Part shown: one piece after another, positions 45,352 to 53,493 of the stretch | Layout: each line of letters opens with the position of its first letter | Numbering within the stretch: the stretch's first letter is position 1 | Source: Candidatus Dependentiae bacterium | Lineage (GTDB): Bacteria > Babelota > Babeliae > Babelales > Vermiphilaceae | Direction of reading: 5' to 3' | Assembly (NCBI GenBank): GCA_026389015.1 | Contig: JAPLIR010000018.1 | Location: 1 to 53,493 of the forward strand | Length of the DNA: 53,493 nucleotides | Notes under the pieces: generated by a model | Databases searched by the model: none | Seen by the model: the letters and a program-made list of their open reading frames with translations, nothing else | Told to the model about the DNA's origin: nothing | Made by a program: the position numbers and the translations under genes

Positions 45352-46557
45352 ATGAAAAAAATACTCCGTTCAGCCTATATTCTATGCTACATCCCCCTCC
45401 ATGCGACCGAAATGAACATACAAAAAGCCTATGACTCTCTCATTAATGATGATTACGATACCGCACTCGTTGCTTACCAAGAATTAGCAAAAACCCACCC
45501 ACATAATGGTGATATACTCTGCAGCATAGGATTTATCTTAAAAAAACAACAAAAAATGCAGGAAGCTATAACAGCCTATGAAAAGGCTCGACCCTTTGTT
45601 GACCGCACCTCAAAAATAGAACGGGCACTTTCTAGTGCTTATCTAGCACTCGGTGATTTCGAAAAAGGCTGGGCAGCTTATGAATATCGGTGGATAAACC
45701 CTCCTGCCTATAATCAAGAGCTGAAAAACTATCTTAATGCTGGCAATAGCCTCAAAAATAAAATAGTACTCCTCAAAACAGAATATGGTCTTGGTGACAC
45801 CTTACAGTTCATTCGCTATGCCAAGATATTAAAAGATAAAGGCGCACATATTATTGTTGAATGCCAAAAGCCACTCATACCACTCCTGAAACAATGCCCG
45901 TATATCGATGAAATAGTTCCCGAAGGCCGCCCGACACCTTACCATTTTATGGCATTACTTATGAGTCTTCCTCTTATTTTTGACACCACACGAGTAACGA
46001 TTCCCACACAAATTCCTTACTTGTATGCCGATCAAACAGTCGCTGCCTATTGGCAAGAAAAGCTTGGCCAGGACACACATATAAAAATTGGTATTTGTTG
46101 GCAAGCAGACATTCATAAGGATTCACCAGACGAAATAGTAAAAAAAGATTCACAAGCAAAATCAATACCACTCAACTACCTTACACAACTGGCTGAACTG
46201 CCCAATATAAAACTCTATAGTTTGCAAAAGGTGAATGGCCTGGATCAACTCACGGCATTGCCTCGTACTAACAAAATTCATCATTTTGATGCACTGGACA
46301 AAGAGCATGGACCTTTTATGGACACCGCCGCACTCATGCAACAATTAGACTTAATTATTACCGTCGACACATCTATTGCACATCTTGCTGGTGGGCTGGG
46401 TGTTCCCGTCTGGGTTGTGCTTCCTTATGCAGCCGATTGGCGCTGGATGCTTGATCGTAATGACAGCCCTTGGTATCCTACCATGCGCTTGTTTAAACAA
46501 TCTCAACCGGGCAATTGGCAATCGGTAATAAATCAGATGATACAAGGCTTGAAATAA
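45352..46557 (+). CDS. Exported TPR / GT9-like protein, copy 7
   Basis: 401 aa, first gene of the second three-gene operon. The signal peptide MKKILRSAYILCYIPLHA is followed by about two full TPRs and one partial one, then the EYRW-type connector. The GT9-like domain is well preserved: EYGLGDTLQFIRY, CPYIDEIV, LMSLPLIF, KIGICWQAD, HGPFMDTAAL and VDTSIAHLAGGLG. It has one of the shortest TPR parts in the array. It starts 4 bases after AAGAGCG. Confidence 0.82.
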   Translation: MKKILRSAYILCYIPLHATEMNIQKAYDSLINDDYDTALVAYQELAKTHPHNGDILCSIGFILKKQQKMQEAITAYEKARPFVDRTSKIERALSSAYLALGDFEKGWAAYEYRWINPPAYNQELKNYLNAGNSLKNKIVLLKTEYGLGDTLQFIRYAKILKDKGAHIIVECQKPLIPLLKQCPYIDEIVPEGRPTPYHFMALLMSLPLIFDTTRVTIPTQIPYLYADQTVAAYWQEKLGQDTHIKIGICWQADIHKDSPDEIVKKDSQAKSIPLNYLTQLAELPNIKLYSLQKVNGLDQLTALPRTNKIHHFDALDKEHGPFMDTAALMQQLDLIITVDTSIAHLAGGLGVPVWVVLPYAADWRWMLDRNDSPWYPTMRLFKQSQPGNWQSVINQMIQGLK

Positions 46558-46587
46558 TAAAAAAATCATGATAAAAAAGGAACCTAA

Positions 46588-47847
46588 ATGCAATTACCCA
46601 TAACAACAGTTCTACTGTGTTTGCCTCTATTTTTTTCTCTTCACGCAAGCGATTTTCCAACCGATCCAAAACAGATAGAAATGCTTGGATTACAAGCGAC
46701 TACTGCAGATAATCTTCCGCTGGCATTTGTCTATTATACAAAACTTTTAGAATGCAACCACTCCAACAGTAGCACCCTTTACAACTGTGCTTATCTTTTG
46801 GGCAAACTCAATAGAAACCAAGAAGCAATACCCTACTATCAAAAATCTCTCGCGCAGGGATCTTCAACTACCACCCTGTTTGGTTTAAGCAAAGCTCAAC
46901 TGGCCTGCGGTAATTTTGATGAGGCATGGCCTAGTTTTGAGTGTCGATTCCCTGATCCAAAAATCTATCAACAAACTTTTGGTTATACAGCATTGGACAT
47001 GCAAAATCTTGCAGGCAAACACATATTAATAAGAGCAGAATGGGGACTGGGCGACATGGTACAATTTATACGATACGTCCAATTACTAAAAAACGCAGGA
47101 GCCTACACTATTGTGCAAGTATTCGATGCACTTAGACCATTATTATCACGCTGCGATTTTATTGACCAAACAATAAGCGCGGGTGATGCTATACCAAACA
47201 ATGATGTGCAAATTCCTCTCCTTAGTTTGCCCATGCTTTTCAAAACCAATATCAACACCATTCCCGCTTCAATACCCTATCTGACCGCAGATCCCAAACT
47301 AGTAGCATCGTGGCAACAGAAACTATCACACGACCATAATCTGAAAGTTGGCTTGTGCTGGCATGCAAAACCAATTTATCTAGAAGACAATCTCTACACA
47401 CGTCGCTCCATACCGCTAGAAAACTTCCTATCGCTTGCATCATTGCAAGGATGCAGCTTTTATAGTTTACAAAAAGAATTTGGCACAGATGAATTAAAAA
47501 TCGTCACCGACGTATTACCAATCCATGATTTTGATCCAGAATTTGATACAACTAACGGCAGATTTATGGATACTGCAGCAGTCATAAAAAATTTGGATAT
47601 TATTATTTCAGCTGACACATCAATCGTACATGTTGCTGGTGCACTCGGTGCGACGGTATGGGTATTGCTCCCCTATTCAGCTGAATGGCGTTGGCTCCCA
47701 GGCCATCCTGACTATGCACAAGGCTCCACAACACCGTGGTATCCCAACACCATGCGGTTATTCAAACAAAAAACGCCGGGTGATTGGCATGCAGTCATAA
47801 AAGAAGTTAAAGAAGCATTACAAGAGCTACTCAATAAACAACAATAA
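46588..47847 (+). CDS. Exported TPR / GT9-like protein, copy 8
   Basis: 419 aa with signal peptide MQLPITTVLLCLPLFFSLHA and about three TPRs. It is one of the most diverged copies: VQFIRY is kept in EWGLGDMVQFIRY but the third motif becomes ADTSIVHVAGALG instead of VDTSIAHLAG, and a short insertion (GHPDYAQGST) lies before PWYP. It starts 30 bases after copy 7 with an AAGGAA site. Confidence 0.8.
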   Translation: MQLPITTVLLCLPLFFSLHASDFPTDPKQIEMLGLQATTADNLPLAFVYYTKLLECNHSNSSTLYNCAYLLGKLNRNQEAIPYYQKSLAQGSSTTTLFGLSKAQLACGNFDEAWPSFECRFPDPKIYQQTFGYTALDMQNLAGKHILIRAEWGLGDMVQFIRYVQLLKNAGAYTIVQVFDALRPLLSRCDFIDQTISAGDAIPNNDVQIPLLSLPMLFKTNINTIPASIPYLTADPKLVASWQQKLSHDHNLKVGLCWHAKPIYLEDNLYTRRSIPLENFLSLASLQGCSFYSLQKEFGTDELKIVTDVLPIHDFDPEFDTTNGRFMDTAAVIKNLDIIISADTSIVHVAGALGATVWVLLPYSAEWRWLPGHPDYAQGSTTPWYPNTMRLFKQKTPGDWHAVIKEVKEALQELLNKQQ

Positions 47848-47858
47848 AAGGAATCACT

Positions 47859-49568
47859 ATGTTTGCACACAAACAACTCACCACTGTTGCACTCCGTTAT
47901 GGACCCCTTGCACTTGCTCTGTGCATTGGTATTGTGATAAAAAACCCCTTAGATAAAATCTATCGTAAGACGTTTCCTCAAACACAACCCGATCAGATAG
48001 ACCTCTTACTAAAACAGGGCATAGATCTCCAAGCAGCGGGTAAACTCAAAGAGGCTATCAGCACCTATAAGCAATTACTCACAACAAATCCCGCCATTAC
48101 TCAAACGCTCGTTCGCCTGGGCAGTGCCGCATCAGAACTTAAAGATTACAACAGCGCCATTACGTATTATAAAAGTGCCATCACTATTGCACCCAACCAT
48201 CTTGGTGCTTATGGTGCATTAAGCGCAAATTTACGGTATACAAAAGAATATGCGCAAGCGGCAAAATACGCCACAATGGGTGTTTCACTAGTATCTGATT
48301 ATTACGATGGCTATTTCCAACTCAGCAAAGCACAAACAGAACTAGCAGAATTTGAACAAGCAATAAAAAATGCACAAAAAGCAATAACTCTACAACCGAA
48401 CAATATTCATGCCTATCTCAACCTCGGGCATATCCATAACAGAAATGGCACACTCGACGATGCCGTTGCCATGTACAAAAAAGCATTAGAAATTACACCT
48501 GAATTTCCTAATGCATTGTACAACCTAGGTTACACACTCAGAATTCAGAAAAAAACTGACGAAGCGCTCACCTACTTACTCCGCGCAGCGGAACTCCAAG
48601 CAAATTATGTTGATGCACACGTTGCTATTGCACAAGCTTATTGGTCACAAAAAAAGTTTGATGTTGCATGGCAAGAATACGAGTGGCGCTGGAAACTCTT
48701 AGGCATTGACCCACATGCCATGAGTACACCACTGTGGGATGGCTGCGATCTAAAAGGTAAAACCATTGTACTCTACTGCGAACAAGGCCTGGGCGACACC
48801 TTACAATTTGTACGCTACACAAAATTAGTAAAAGAAAAAGGCGCTACGGTGGTGTGCAAAGTACAAAAGCCCCTGCTTACTTTACTGGCTCAATTTCCGC
48901 ACATCGACAAGCTCATCAGCAGCATGGCAGAAACCAAAGGAATGCATATTGATTACCAAGCACCGCTCTTGAATCTGCCGGGCATTTTAAAGACACGTGA
49001 ACATACGATTCCTGCCGACATCCCTTATCTCAAAGCAGATCCAAAGCTTATCAGTTTGTGGAAATCAAAATTGGCTCACGATACAAAATTCAAAATTGGC
49101 CTTTGTTGGCATGTTGACCCGCACCACGAAGTTGATAAATCACCATGGGAAAAACGCACCGTTACTATTGATCTCTTCACACAACTCTCGCGAATAGCTA
49201 ACACCAGTTTTTATAGCTTGCAAAAAATTAATGGCGAAGATCAGCTCAAGAATCTGCCCGAAAGTTTTGTCGTAAAAACCTTTGACCAAAACTTTGATGA
49301 AAAACATGGCAGATTTATGGATACTGCTGCCGTGATTATGAATCTTGATTTGGTGATTACGGTTGACACTTCCGTTGCACACCTTGCTGCTGGCATGGGC
49401 AAAAAAGTGTGGATGCTGTTGCCGTACACTCCCGACCCACGTTGGTATAACGAAGGCCAGGCCACACCATGGTATCCCAACATGCGCTTATTCAGACAAC
49501 CAAAACCGTACGATTGGCAATCAGTAGGCAATGAATTAAAAGTAGCATTGGCTGCTCTGGTAAAATAG
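47859..49568 (+). CDS. Membrane-anchored TPR / GT9-like protein, copy 9
   Basis: 569 aa. The N-terminus has an uncleaved-looking membrane helix at about 17-31 (LALALCIGIVI) followed by basic residues, unlike the typical signal peptides of other copies. About seven TPRs lie between 50 and 290. GT9-like motifs: EQGLGDTLQFVRY, KIGLCWHVD, HGRFMDTAAV, VDTSVAHLAAGMG, and a loop PDPRWYNEGQA before PWYP. It follows copy 8 by 11 bases and meets the convergent lnt gene with 3 bases between. Confidence 0.8.
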   Translation: MFAHKQLTTVALRYGPLALALCIGIVIKNPLDKIYRKTFPQTQPDQIDLLLKQGIDLQAAGKLKEAISTYKQLLTTNPAITQTLVRLGSAASELKDYNSAITYYKSAITIAPNHLGAYGALSANLRYTKEYAQAAKYATMGVSLVSDYYDGYFQLSKAQTELAEFEQAIKNAQKAITLQPNNIHAYLNLGHIHNRNGTLDDAVAMYKKALEITPEFPNALYNLGYTLRIQKKTDEALTYLLRAAELQANYVDAHVAIAQAYWSQKKFDVAWQEYEWRWKLLGIDPHAMSTPLWDGCDLKGKTIVLYCEQGLGDTLQFVRYTKLVKEKGATVVCKVQKPLLTLLAQFPHIDKLISSMAETKGMHIDYQAPLLNLPGILKTREHTIPADIPYLKADPKLISLWKSKLAHDTKFKIGLCWHVDPHHEVDKSPWEKRTVTIDLFTQLSRIANTSFYSLQKINGEDQLKNLPESFVVKTFDQNFDEKHGRFMDTAAVIMNLDLVITVDTSVAHLAAGMGKKVWMLLPYTPDPRWYNEGQATPWYPNMRLFRQPKPYDWQSVGNELKVALAALVK

Positions 49569-49571
49569 CAC

Positions 49572-50921
49572 CTACAATGTAATGAGACGCCCCACTCTAC
49601 TGATCCAAAACCCAGTAGAGTGGCTGGCAAAAATAGTATCTCGTTGCAATCGCACTGACTCAAAAATAGCAAAGAGATACATGAGACGCCGCATGTACAC
49701 AGCAGAAAACCACGTATCATTTATAGCAACGAGCAAGGGAAGATCCTCTTGCTCGTTGCGCATATGATCATTACCAATAAAAATATCAGAGCATAATCGC
49801 GGCACCGCGGTTAATGTAGGAGAGAGCTCGAGCCTATCTGATTGCTCACTCACACAATAGTCGTTGCACTCGTTTAAAAACAACGCACGACAACAACTAA
49901 ACTTTTTAAAAATGGATGGTATGAATTCTGTGAAAGGACAGAGGTTTTTCTTATCGTACCACTGCACAATGCGTCCATGTTTTATAATAAAATAACTGGT
50001 AAAGTTTTGTACCCCTTCATCATTTTCTATAACACGCGCAGAACCGACAGCAATAGTAACGTCATGTTCCGCCCAACTATGCCCTATCCAGGTATGATAA
50101 TTCAATGGCGCCAAAAAAGATGTTTCGGGCATTATGATGGTAGTGACAGAAGGTTTATTTGCTAATTTTTGGTAGATCGCTTCATTAACATAGGCAGCCT
50201 GATCTTCTAAAGTGTCACTGCGCGATGGCGGAGCAACATACCCCAGCGTGGAAACATACGATGTTCCGTCGTACAAAGACGATTGCCACAATCCCATAAA
50301 AAATGGCACAAGACACATAATTGCCAAGCCTGCATGCCACCATGATTTTTTTATATAAGCAAGCACTATACTCATCTGCATAACACACAGTGCAAACAAT
50401 AACCCATACTCACCAATAATTGGCAAGGCTTGTAACAACATCGAATATTCCGCAAGTACTAATAATGGCGAGCCTGCGCAATAACCCATGTAACTTCCCA
50501 GCGGCCATAATATGCCATGCCGCACCCAATAAAAATAAGCCATGGTAGTTATTAACCAACACAGCGCCATCCAGTTAATTGATTGTGCACGCACCCTTGC
50601 CAAACGTTGTGCACCCCAAAACCACAACCCGGCATGCAACGCGCAATAGATAACAAAAAAAATACCCAAGAATATTCTGAATGGCCCGTGTCCTTTTTCT
50701 AGAATCAATCTCACAATGCCATAGCAATGCGTACCAAAAAACAACAGCCCCCACCACAAACCATAGGTAAAACCAACTATCTTTGGTTTTTTTAGGATGC
50801 TATAAAATAGTGGCACTAGAAATATAAATACGAGCCAAAATAAATGCTTTGACCAAAAAAAGGCGCTACTTAACGCCAATGCTGAAAGGCTTATGCTTAT
50901 TAAAATAGCACCACTTTTCAT
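49572..50921 (-). CDS. lnt: Apolipoprotein N-acyltransferase-like protein (divergent Lnt)
   Basis: Lnt adds the third acyl chain to lipoproteins in the inner membrane. The start at 50921 follows GGGGAG. The 449-aa protein has a polytopic N-terminal half (about six helices, to ~205) and a nitrilase-like domain. The catalytic triad fits: Glu in IIMPETSF, Lys in WYDKKNLCPFTEFIP, and Cys in PRLCSDIF, where the usual CYE is CSD. NDTWFS and ASHSTGFW match the C-terminal Lnt region. It sits between array members, head to head with the last. Confidence 0.8.
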   Translation of the reverse strand: MKSGAILISISLSALALSSAFFWSKHLFWLVFIFLVPLFYSILKKPKIVGFTYGLWWGLLFFGTHCYGIVRLILEKGHGPFRIFLGIFFVIYCALHAGLWFWGAQRLARVRAQSINWMALCWLITTMAYFYWVRHGILWPLGSYMGYCAGSPLLVLAEYSMLLQALPIIGEYGLLFALCVMQMSIVLAYIKKSWWHAGLAIMCLVPFFMGLWQSSLYDGTSYVSTLGYVAPPSRSDTLEDQAAYVNEAIYQKLANKPSVTTIIMPETSFLAPLNYHTWIGHSWAEHDVTIAVGSARVIENDEGVQNFTSYFIIKHGRIVQWYDKKNLCPFTEFIPSIFKKFSCCRALFLNECNDYCVSEQSDRLELSPTLTAVPRLCSDIFIGNDHMRNEQEDLPLLVAINDTWFSAVYMRRLMYLFAIFESVRLQRDTIFASHSTGFWISRVGRLITL

Positions 50922-50998
50922 CCAGTACTCCCCAAGATTTAATCTGTCATTATGAACCAAAACTATATCTAAAAACCAAACTTTGACTCTTATTTTTT

Positions 50999-51018
50999 TT
51001 TTTTGTATTAATTGATGA
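50999..51018 (+). promoter_or_regulatory. Shared upstream element, copy 2
   Basis: Second occurrence of TTTTTTGTATNAATTGATGA, about 60-80 bp before the start of the 51077 gene. It differs from the copy at 33826 at one base. Confidence 0.4.
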
Positions 51019-51076
51019 CACGTTGTACATGAGCATAAAAAGGAATGTGAAACGTTATATTAAAAAAAGGATATTA

Positions 51077-53173
51077 ATGAAGCTAAAAAACTACGGGAGC
51101 ATTGCGCTCTTAATTCTCACTCTCATTATTTCAACTTCCGCAATCGCAGAAAGCTTTGAAACCTATTTCAATCTGGGCGTTGAATGCTTTAGACAGCAAC
51201 AGAACGAACAAGCACTTACCCATTTCCAAAAAGCCATAGAATTTGAACCGGACCATGCACCCACCTATTTTAATGCCGGGCTCATATGCATGGAACAAAA
51301 AAACTACAGCCAAGCATGCAATTATTTTGAGCAAGCAATTACACATAACCCAAACTATACCAAAGCGTACCACTTTTTAGGACAATCCTATCAACATCTA
51401 CACAATTATGACGCTGCGCTCAAACACTACCGCAAGGTCATGGAACTTAATCCTTCATCGACCGATACACTCATTGCTATGGCTGGCACCTTGCGCGCAC
51501 AAGATAAAAATAGCCAAGCGGTAGAGATCCTCAAAAAAGCACTCACTCTTGACCCCAACAATTTGATAACGCTTTTTGATCTCGGACTTCTCAACACACT
51601 GCAAGAAAAATACGAAGATGCTACCACCTATTACAAAAAAATTCTTTCTTCACATCCCAACATGCCTAATGTGACCTGCAACCTTGCCCATGTATTGCGC
51701 TACCAAGGCCTTATTCAAGAAGCGCTTACCTATTACAAAAAAACACTCTCATTCTGGCCTACCGATGCGCATACGCATTATGGCTTTTCTGAATGCTCAC
51801 TGGCCTTGGGCGACTTTCAATCTGGATGGCAATCATTTGAGTATCGTTGGAAGCGTGAACACAATCCTCGTGATTTTGGCACACGACTATGGGATGGTTC
51901 AGATCTAGCAGGCAAAAAAATCTTAATTCGCGCTGAGTACGGCCAAGGTGACACCATACAATTTATTCGTTATGCGCAGCTTTTGAAAGAACAAGGAGCA
52001 ACCGTAATTTTGGAAGCACAAAATACGTTGGTTACCCTCCTTTCACTCTGCCCTTATTTAGACACAGTGGTTCCCGTTGCTGACCGACTCGAACAGCTTC
52101 CCGCACACGACTTTCAAGTTCCGGTCATGAGTCTGCCCTATTACTTCCACACCACCGTGGCGACTATACCAACAACCATTCCTTACATCACCGCACACCC
52201 GACCCTTGTTACTCACTGGCAAGAACAACTCAAATCAGACACGAACTTCAAGATTGGTATTTGTTGGGAAGGCTCACCCTACTACGAACAGTTCAAATCA
52301 GCACGTTCTAAAAAAGCCGTGCAGCTGGCTGCCTTTGCACCTATTGCACAACTGCCTGGCGTAAGCTTGTATAGTTTACAAAAAATGAATGGCACCGAAC
52401 AACTTGCAGCACTCCCTCAAGGCATGACCATTCATAGCTTTAATGATGAGTTTGATAACAAGCATGGCAGATTTATGGACACCGCAGCGGTCATTCAAAA
52501 CCTTGATTTGATTATCACGGTGGACACTTCCGTCACCCATCTTGCCGGCGCTTTGGGCAAACCAGTCTGGGTTATGCTGCCGCTTGTTGCCGATTGGCGT
52601 TGGATGATTGATAGAAACGATTGTCCGTGGTATCCAAGCAGCATGCGCTTATTCCGACAACACAGCATGGGCGATTGGACATCAGTTATTAGCACTATGG
52701 CTGGAGAATTAAAAGCAGTCTTGGAACAACGCTGTACCAAGAAATTCATTACCAATCAACTGCCTACCACCTTATCAATCATGGCGGAGATACAAATTGG
52801 TGAGCTCATTGATAAGATAACCATTCTGCAAATCAAAGCACAACAGATTAAAGATCCTGCAAAATTAAAAAATATTACTACTGAACTTGATACGCTCCTT
52901 GCTACGTGCAAAAATAGCGTACCACAAACCGCCGAGTTGGAAAAGCTCTGGGAAGATTTACTCACCATAAACAAATCACTGTGGGTTATTGAAGATGACA
53001 TCCGCGACAAAGAACGAGTGCTAGAATTTGACCATGAATTCATTCGTCTTGCCCGCGCAGTCTATTACACCAACGATGAGCGCTGCCGCATTAAACGAGC
53101 GATTAATGAACTGAGTGGATCGCGATTGATTGAAGAAAAATCGTATAGAGATTACAAGCAACCTGCAAAATAG
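51077..53173 (+). CDS. Exported TPR / GT9-like protein with DUF6165-like C-terminal domain, copy 10
   Basis: The start at 51077 follows AAAGGA and gives a normal signal peptide (MKLKNYGSIALLILTLIIST then SAIA); the earlier ATG at 51023 has a basic non-leader extension. The 698-aa protein has about seven TPRs (25-275), a GT9-like domain from GKKILIRAEYGQGD (residue 279) with VDTSVTHLAGALG, and a third domain from residue 569: IGELIDKITILQIKAQQIKDPAKL, LWVIEDDIRDKE, FIRLARAVYYTNDER and RLIEEKSY, matching the DUF6165 pattern. DUF6165 function is unknown to me. It is the only copy with this tail and is divergent from lnt. Confidence 0.82.
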   Translation: MKLKNYGSIALLILTLIISTSAIAESFETYFNLGVECFRQQQNEQALTHFQKAIEFEPDHAPTYFNAGLICMEQKNYSQACNYFEQAITHNPNYTKAYHFLGQSYQHLHNYDAALKHYRKVMELNPSSTDTLIAMAGTLRAQDKNSQAVEILKKALTLDPNNLITLFDLGLLNTLQEKYEDATTYYKKILSSHPNMPNVTCNLAHVLRYQGLIQEALTYYKKTLSFWPTDAHTHYGFSECSLALGDFQSGWQSFEYRWKREHNPRDFGTRLWDGSDLAGKKILIRAEYGQGDTIQFIRYAQLLKEQGATVILEAQNTLVTLLSLCPYLDTVVPVADRLEQLPAHDFQVPVMSLPYYFHTTVATIPTTIPYITAHPTLVTHWQEQLKSDTNFKIGICWEGSPYYEQFKSARSKKAVQLAAFAPIAQLPGVSLYSLQKMNGTEQLAALPQGMTIHSFNDEFDNKHGRFMDTAAVIQNLDLIITVDTSVTHLAGALGKPVWVMLPLVADWRWMIDRNDCPWYPSSMRLFRQHSMGDWTSVISTMAGELKAVLEQRCTKKFITNQLPTTLSIMAEIQIGELIDKITILQIKAQQIKDPAKLKNITTELDTLLATCKNSVPQTAELEKLWEDLLTINKSLWVIEDDIRDKERVLEFDHEFIRLARAVYYTNDERCRIKRAINELSGSRLIEEKSYRDYKQPAK

Positions 53174-53218
53174 CTTAAGGTGCATTAAGATTTATAAAAT
53201 TCTTGCATAACGTTAATG

Positions 53219-53283
53219 CGCTCACGCGAGACTACATTATAGGGCCCAGATACTGGGCCCTATAATGTAGTCTCGCGTGAGCG
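53219..53283. repeat. Perfect 31-bp inverted repeat (long hairpin)
   Basis: Arms at 53219-53249 and 53253-53283 are exact reverse complements with a 3-base loop (ATA). It lies between convergent genes and is followed by A/T-rich sequence, so it may terminate transcription in both directions. It is about twice as long as the other terminators here. Confidence 0.85.
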
Positions 53284-53293
53284 TAAAAATTAT

Positions 53294-53493
53294 TTAATTT
53301 TTTTCTTCATCATCATTTGGATCAACATCATCATCATTACGATCTTTCTTAGCTGACTGATGAGCATAAACTGTGCATCCCATAGAATGGGCCTTACCTA
53401 CGGCAATATTAGCACCACAAGAACATATCTCATTTGATGATGAACTTTCTTCAAAAAATACATCATTACTATTTGCATCCGTCTTCCAATCAT
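53294..53493 (-). CDS. Acidic Cys-containing protein, C-terminal part only
   Basis: A minus-strand frame is open from the window edge to a TAA at 53294-53296, giving the last 65 residues of a protein. It shows a Cys group (ICSCGANIAVGK then MGCTVYAH) and ends in an acidic run (DDDVDPNDDEEKN). The N-terminus and start are outside the window. The acidic Asp/Glu tail resembles those of the M24 peptidase and glycine-zipper proteins. No family assigned. Confidence 0.55.
   Translation of the reverse strand, partial: DWKTDANSNDVFFEESSSSNEICSCGANIAVGKAHSMGCTVYAHQSAKKDRNDDDVDPNDDEEKN

Noticed and set aside
33886-53173. Explanation as an ordinary LPS core heptosyltransferase operon
   Set aside because: Classical WaaC/WaaF proteins lack leaders and TPR blocks, and no other LPS-core genes (kdtA, hldE, waaA) lie in the window.
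1-53493. CRISPR arrays, prophage, insertion sequences and tRNA or rRNA genes
   Set aside because: No regularly spaced repeats, integrase or transposase sequences, or RNA-gene signatures were recognised by eye. A tRNAscan or Rfam search was not possible here.

Overview
The window is a bacterial chromosome segment that most resembles a member of Candidatus Dependentiae (TM6) or a similarly reduced, host-associated Gram-negative lineage. This is inference from gene content: a canonical bacterial translation cluster with some usual partners missing (no L30 gene between rpsE and rplO, no rpsI next to rplM, no rimM between the KH gene and trmD), many small exported helical proteins with no recognisable family, and a large lineage-specific expansion of exported TPR/glycosyltransferase-like proteins. 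murC, yidC, rseP and lnt point to a cell envelope with peptidoglycan and lipoproteins. No tRNA, rRNA, CRISPR array or insertion sequence was recognised by eye.

Region 1 (1-13206, minus strand) is one fused str-S10-spc superoperon: rpsL-rpsG-fusA-tuf-rpsJ-rplC-rplD-rplW-rplB-rpsS-rplV-rpsC-rplP-rpmC-rpsQ-rplN-rplX-rplE-rpsN-rpsH-rplF-rplR-rpsE-rplO, the last cut by the window edge. Spacing is tight apart from about 110 bp between rpsS and rplV, which holds an inverted repeat. L24 carries an extra CxxC/CxxC element.

Region 2 (13207-31600) is mixed housekeeping and envelope genes: rseP, rplM, an NhaC-type antiporter, an exported M24 aminopeptidase, recR-yidC, a MerR regulator, murC, and the rplS/trmD/KH/rpsP/ffh translation and SRP group. 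TrmD is fused to a second SPOUT-like methyltransferase domain. Between these are small exported proteins: a paralogous pair at 17175 and 17728, a glycine-zipper acidic protein, a small basic protein, a lipoprotein, and two helical proteins.

Region 3 (31798-53173) begins with hflX and an exported low-complexity protein whose C-terminus is a eukaryotic-style CaaX box (CVIL). It then becomes an array of ten intact proteins with the same architecture: N-terminal signal or anchor, a variable number of TPRs, and a GT9/heptosyltransferase-like C-terminal domain. An eleventh, strongly diverged copy at 43033-44490 is split by one in-frame TAA between a lipoprotein N-terminus and the GT9-like part. The first six copies form one operon with overlapping stops and starts; three more form a second operon; the last (698 aa) stands alone and carries a C-terminal domain resembling DUF6165. 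An exported rhodanese and a divergent Lnt sit inside the array. Placing GT9-like domains outside the cytoplasm, where nucleotide-sugar donors are not expected, is the main puzzle. A secreted host-modifying or cell-surface system is a reasonable hypothesis but is not shown by sequence alone. The window closes with a perfect 31-bp inverted repeat and the 3' end of an acidic, Cys-containing protein.
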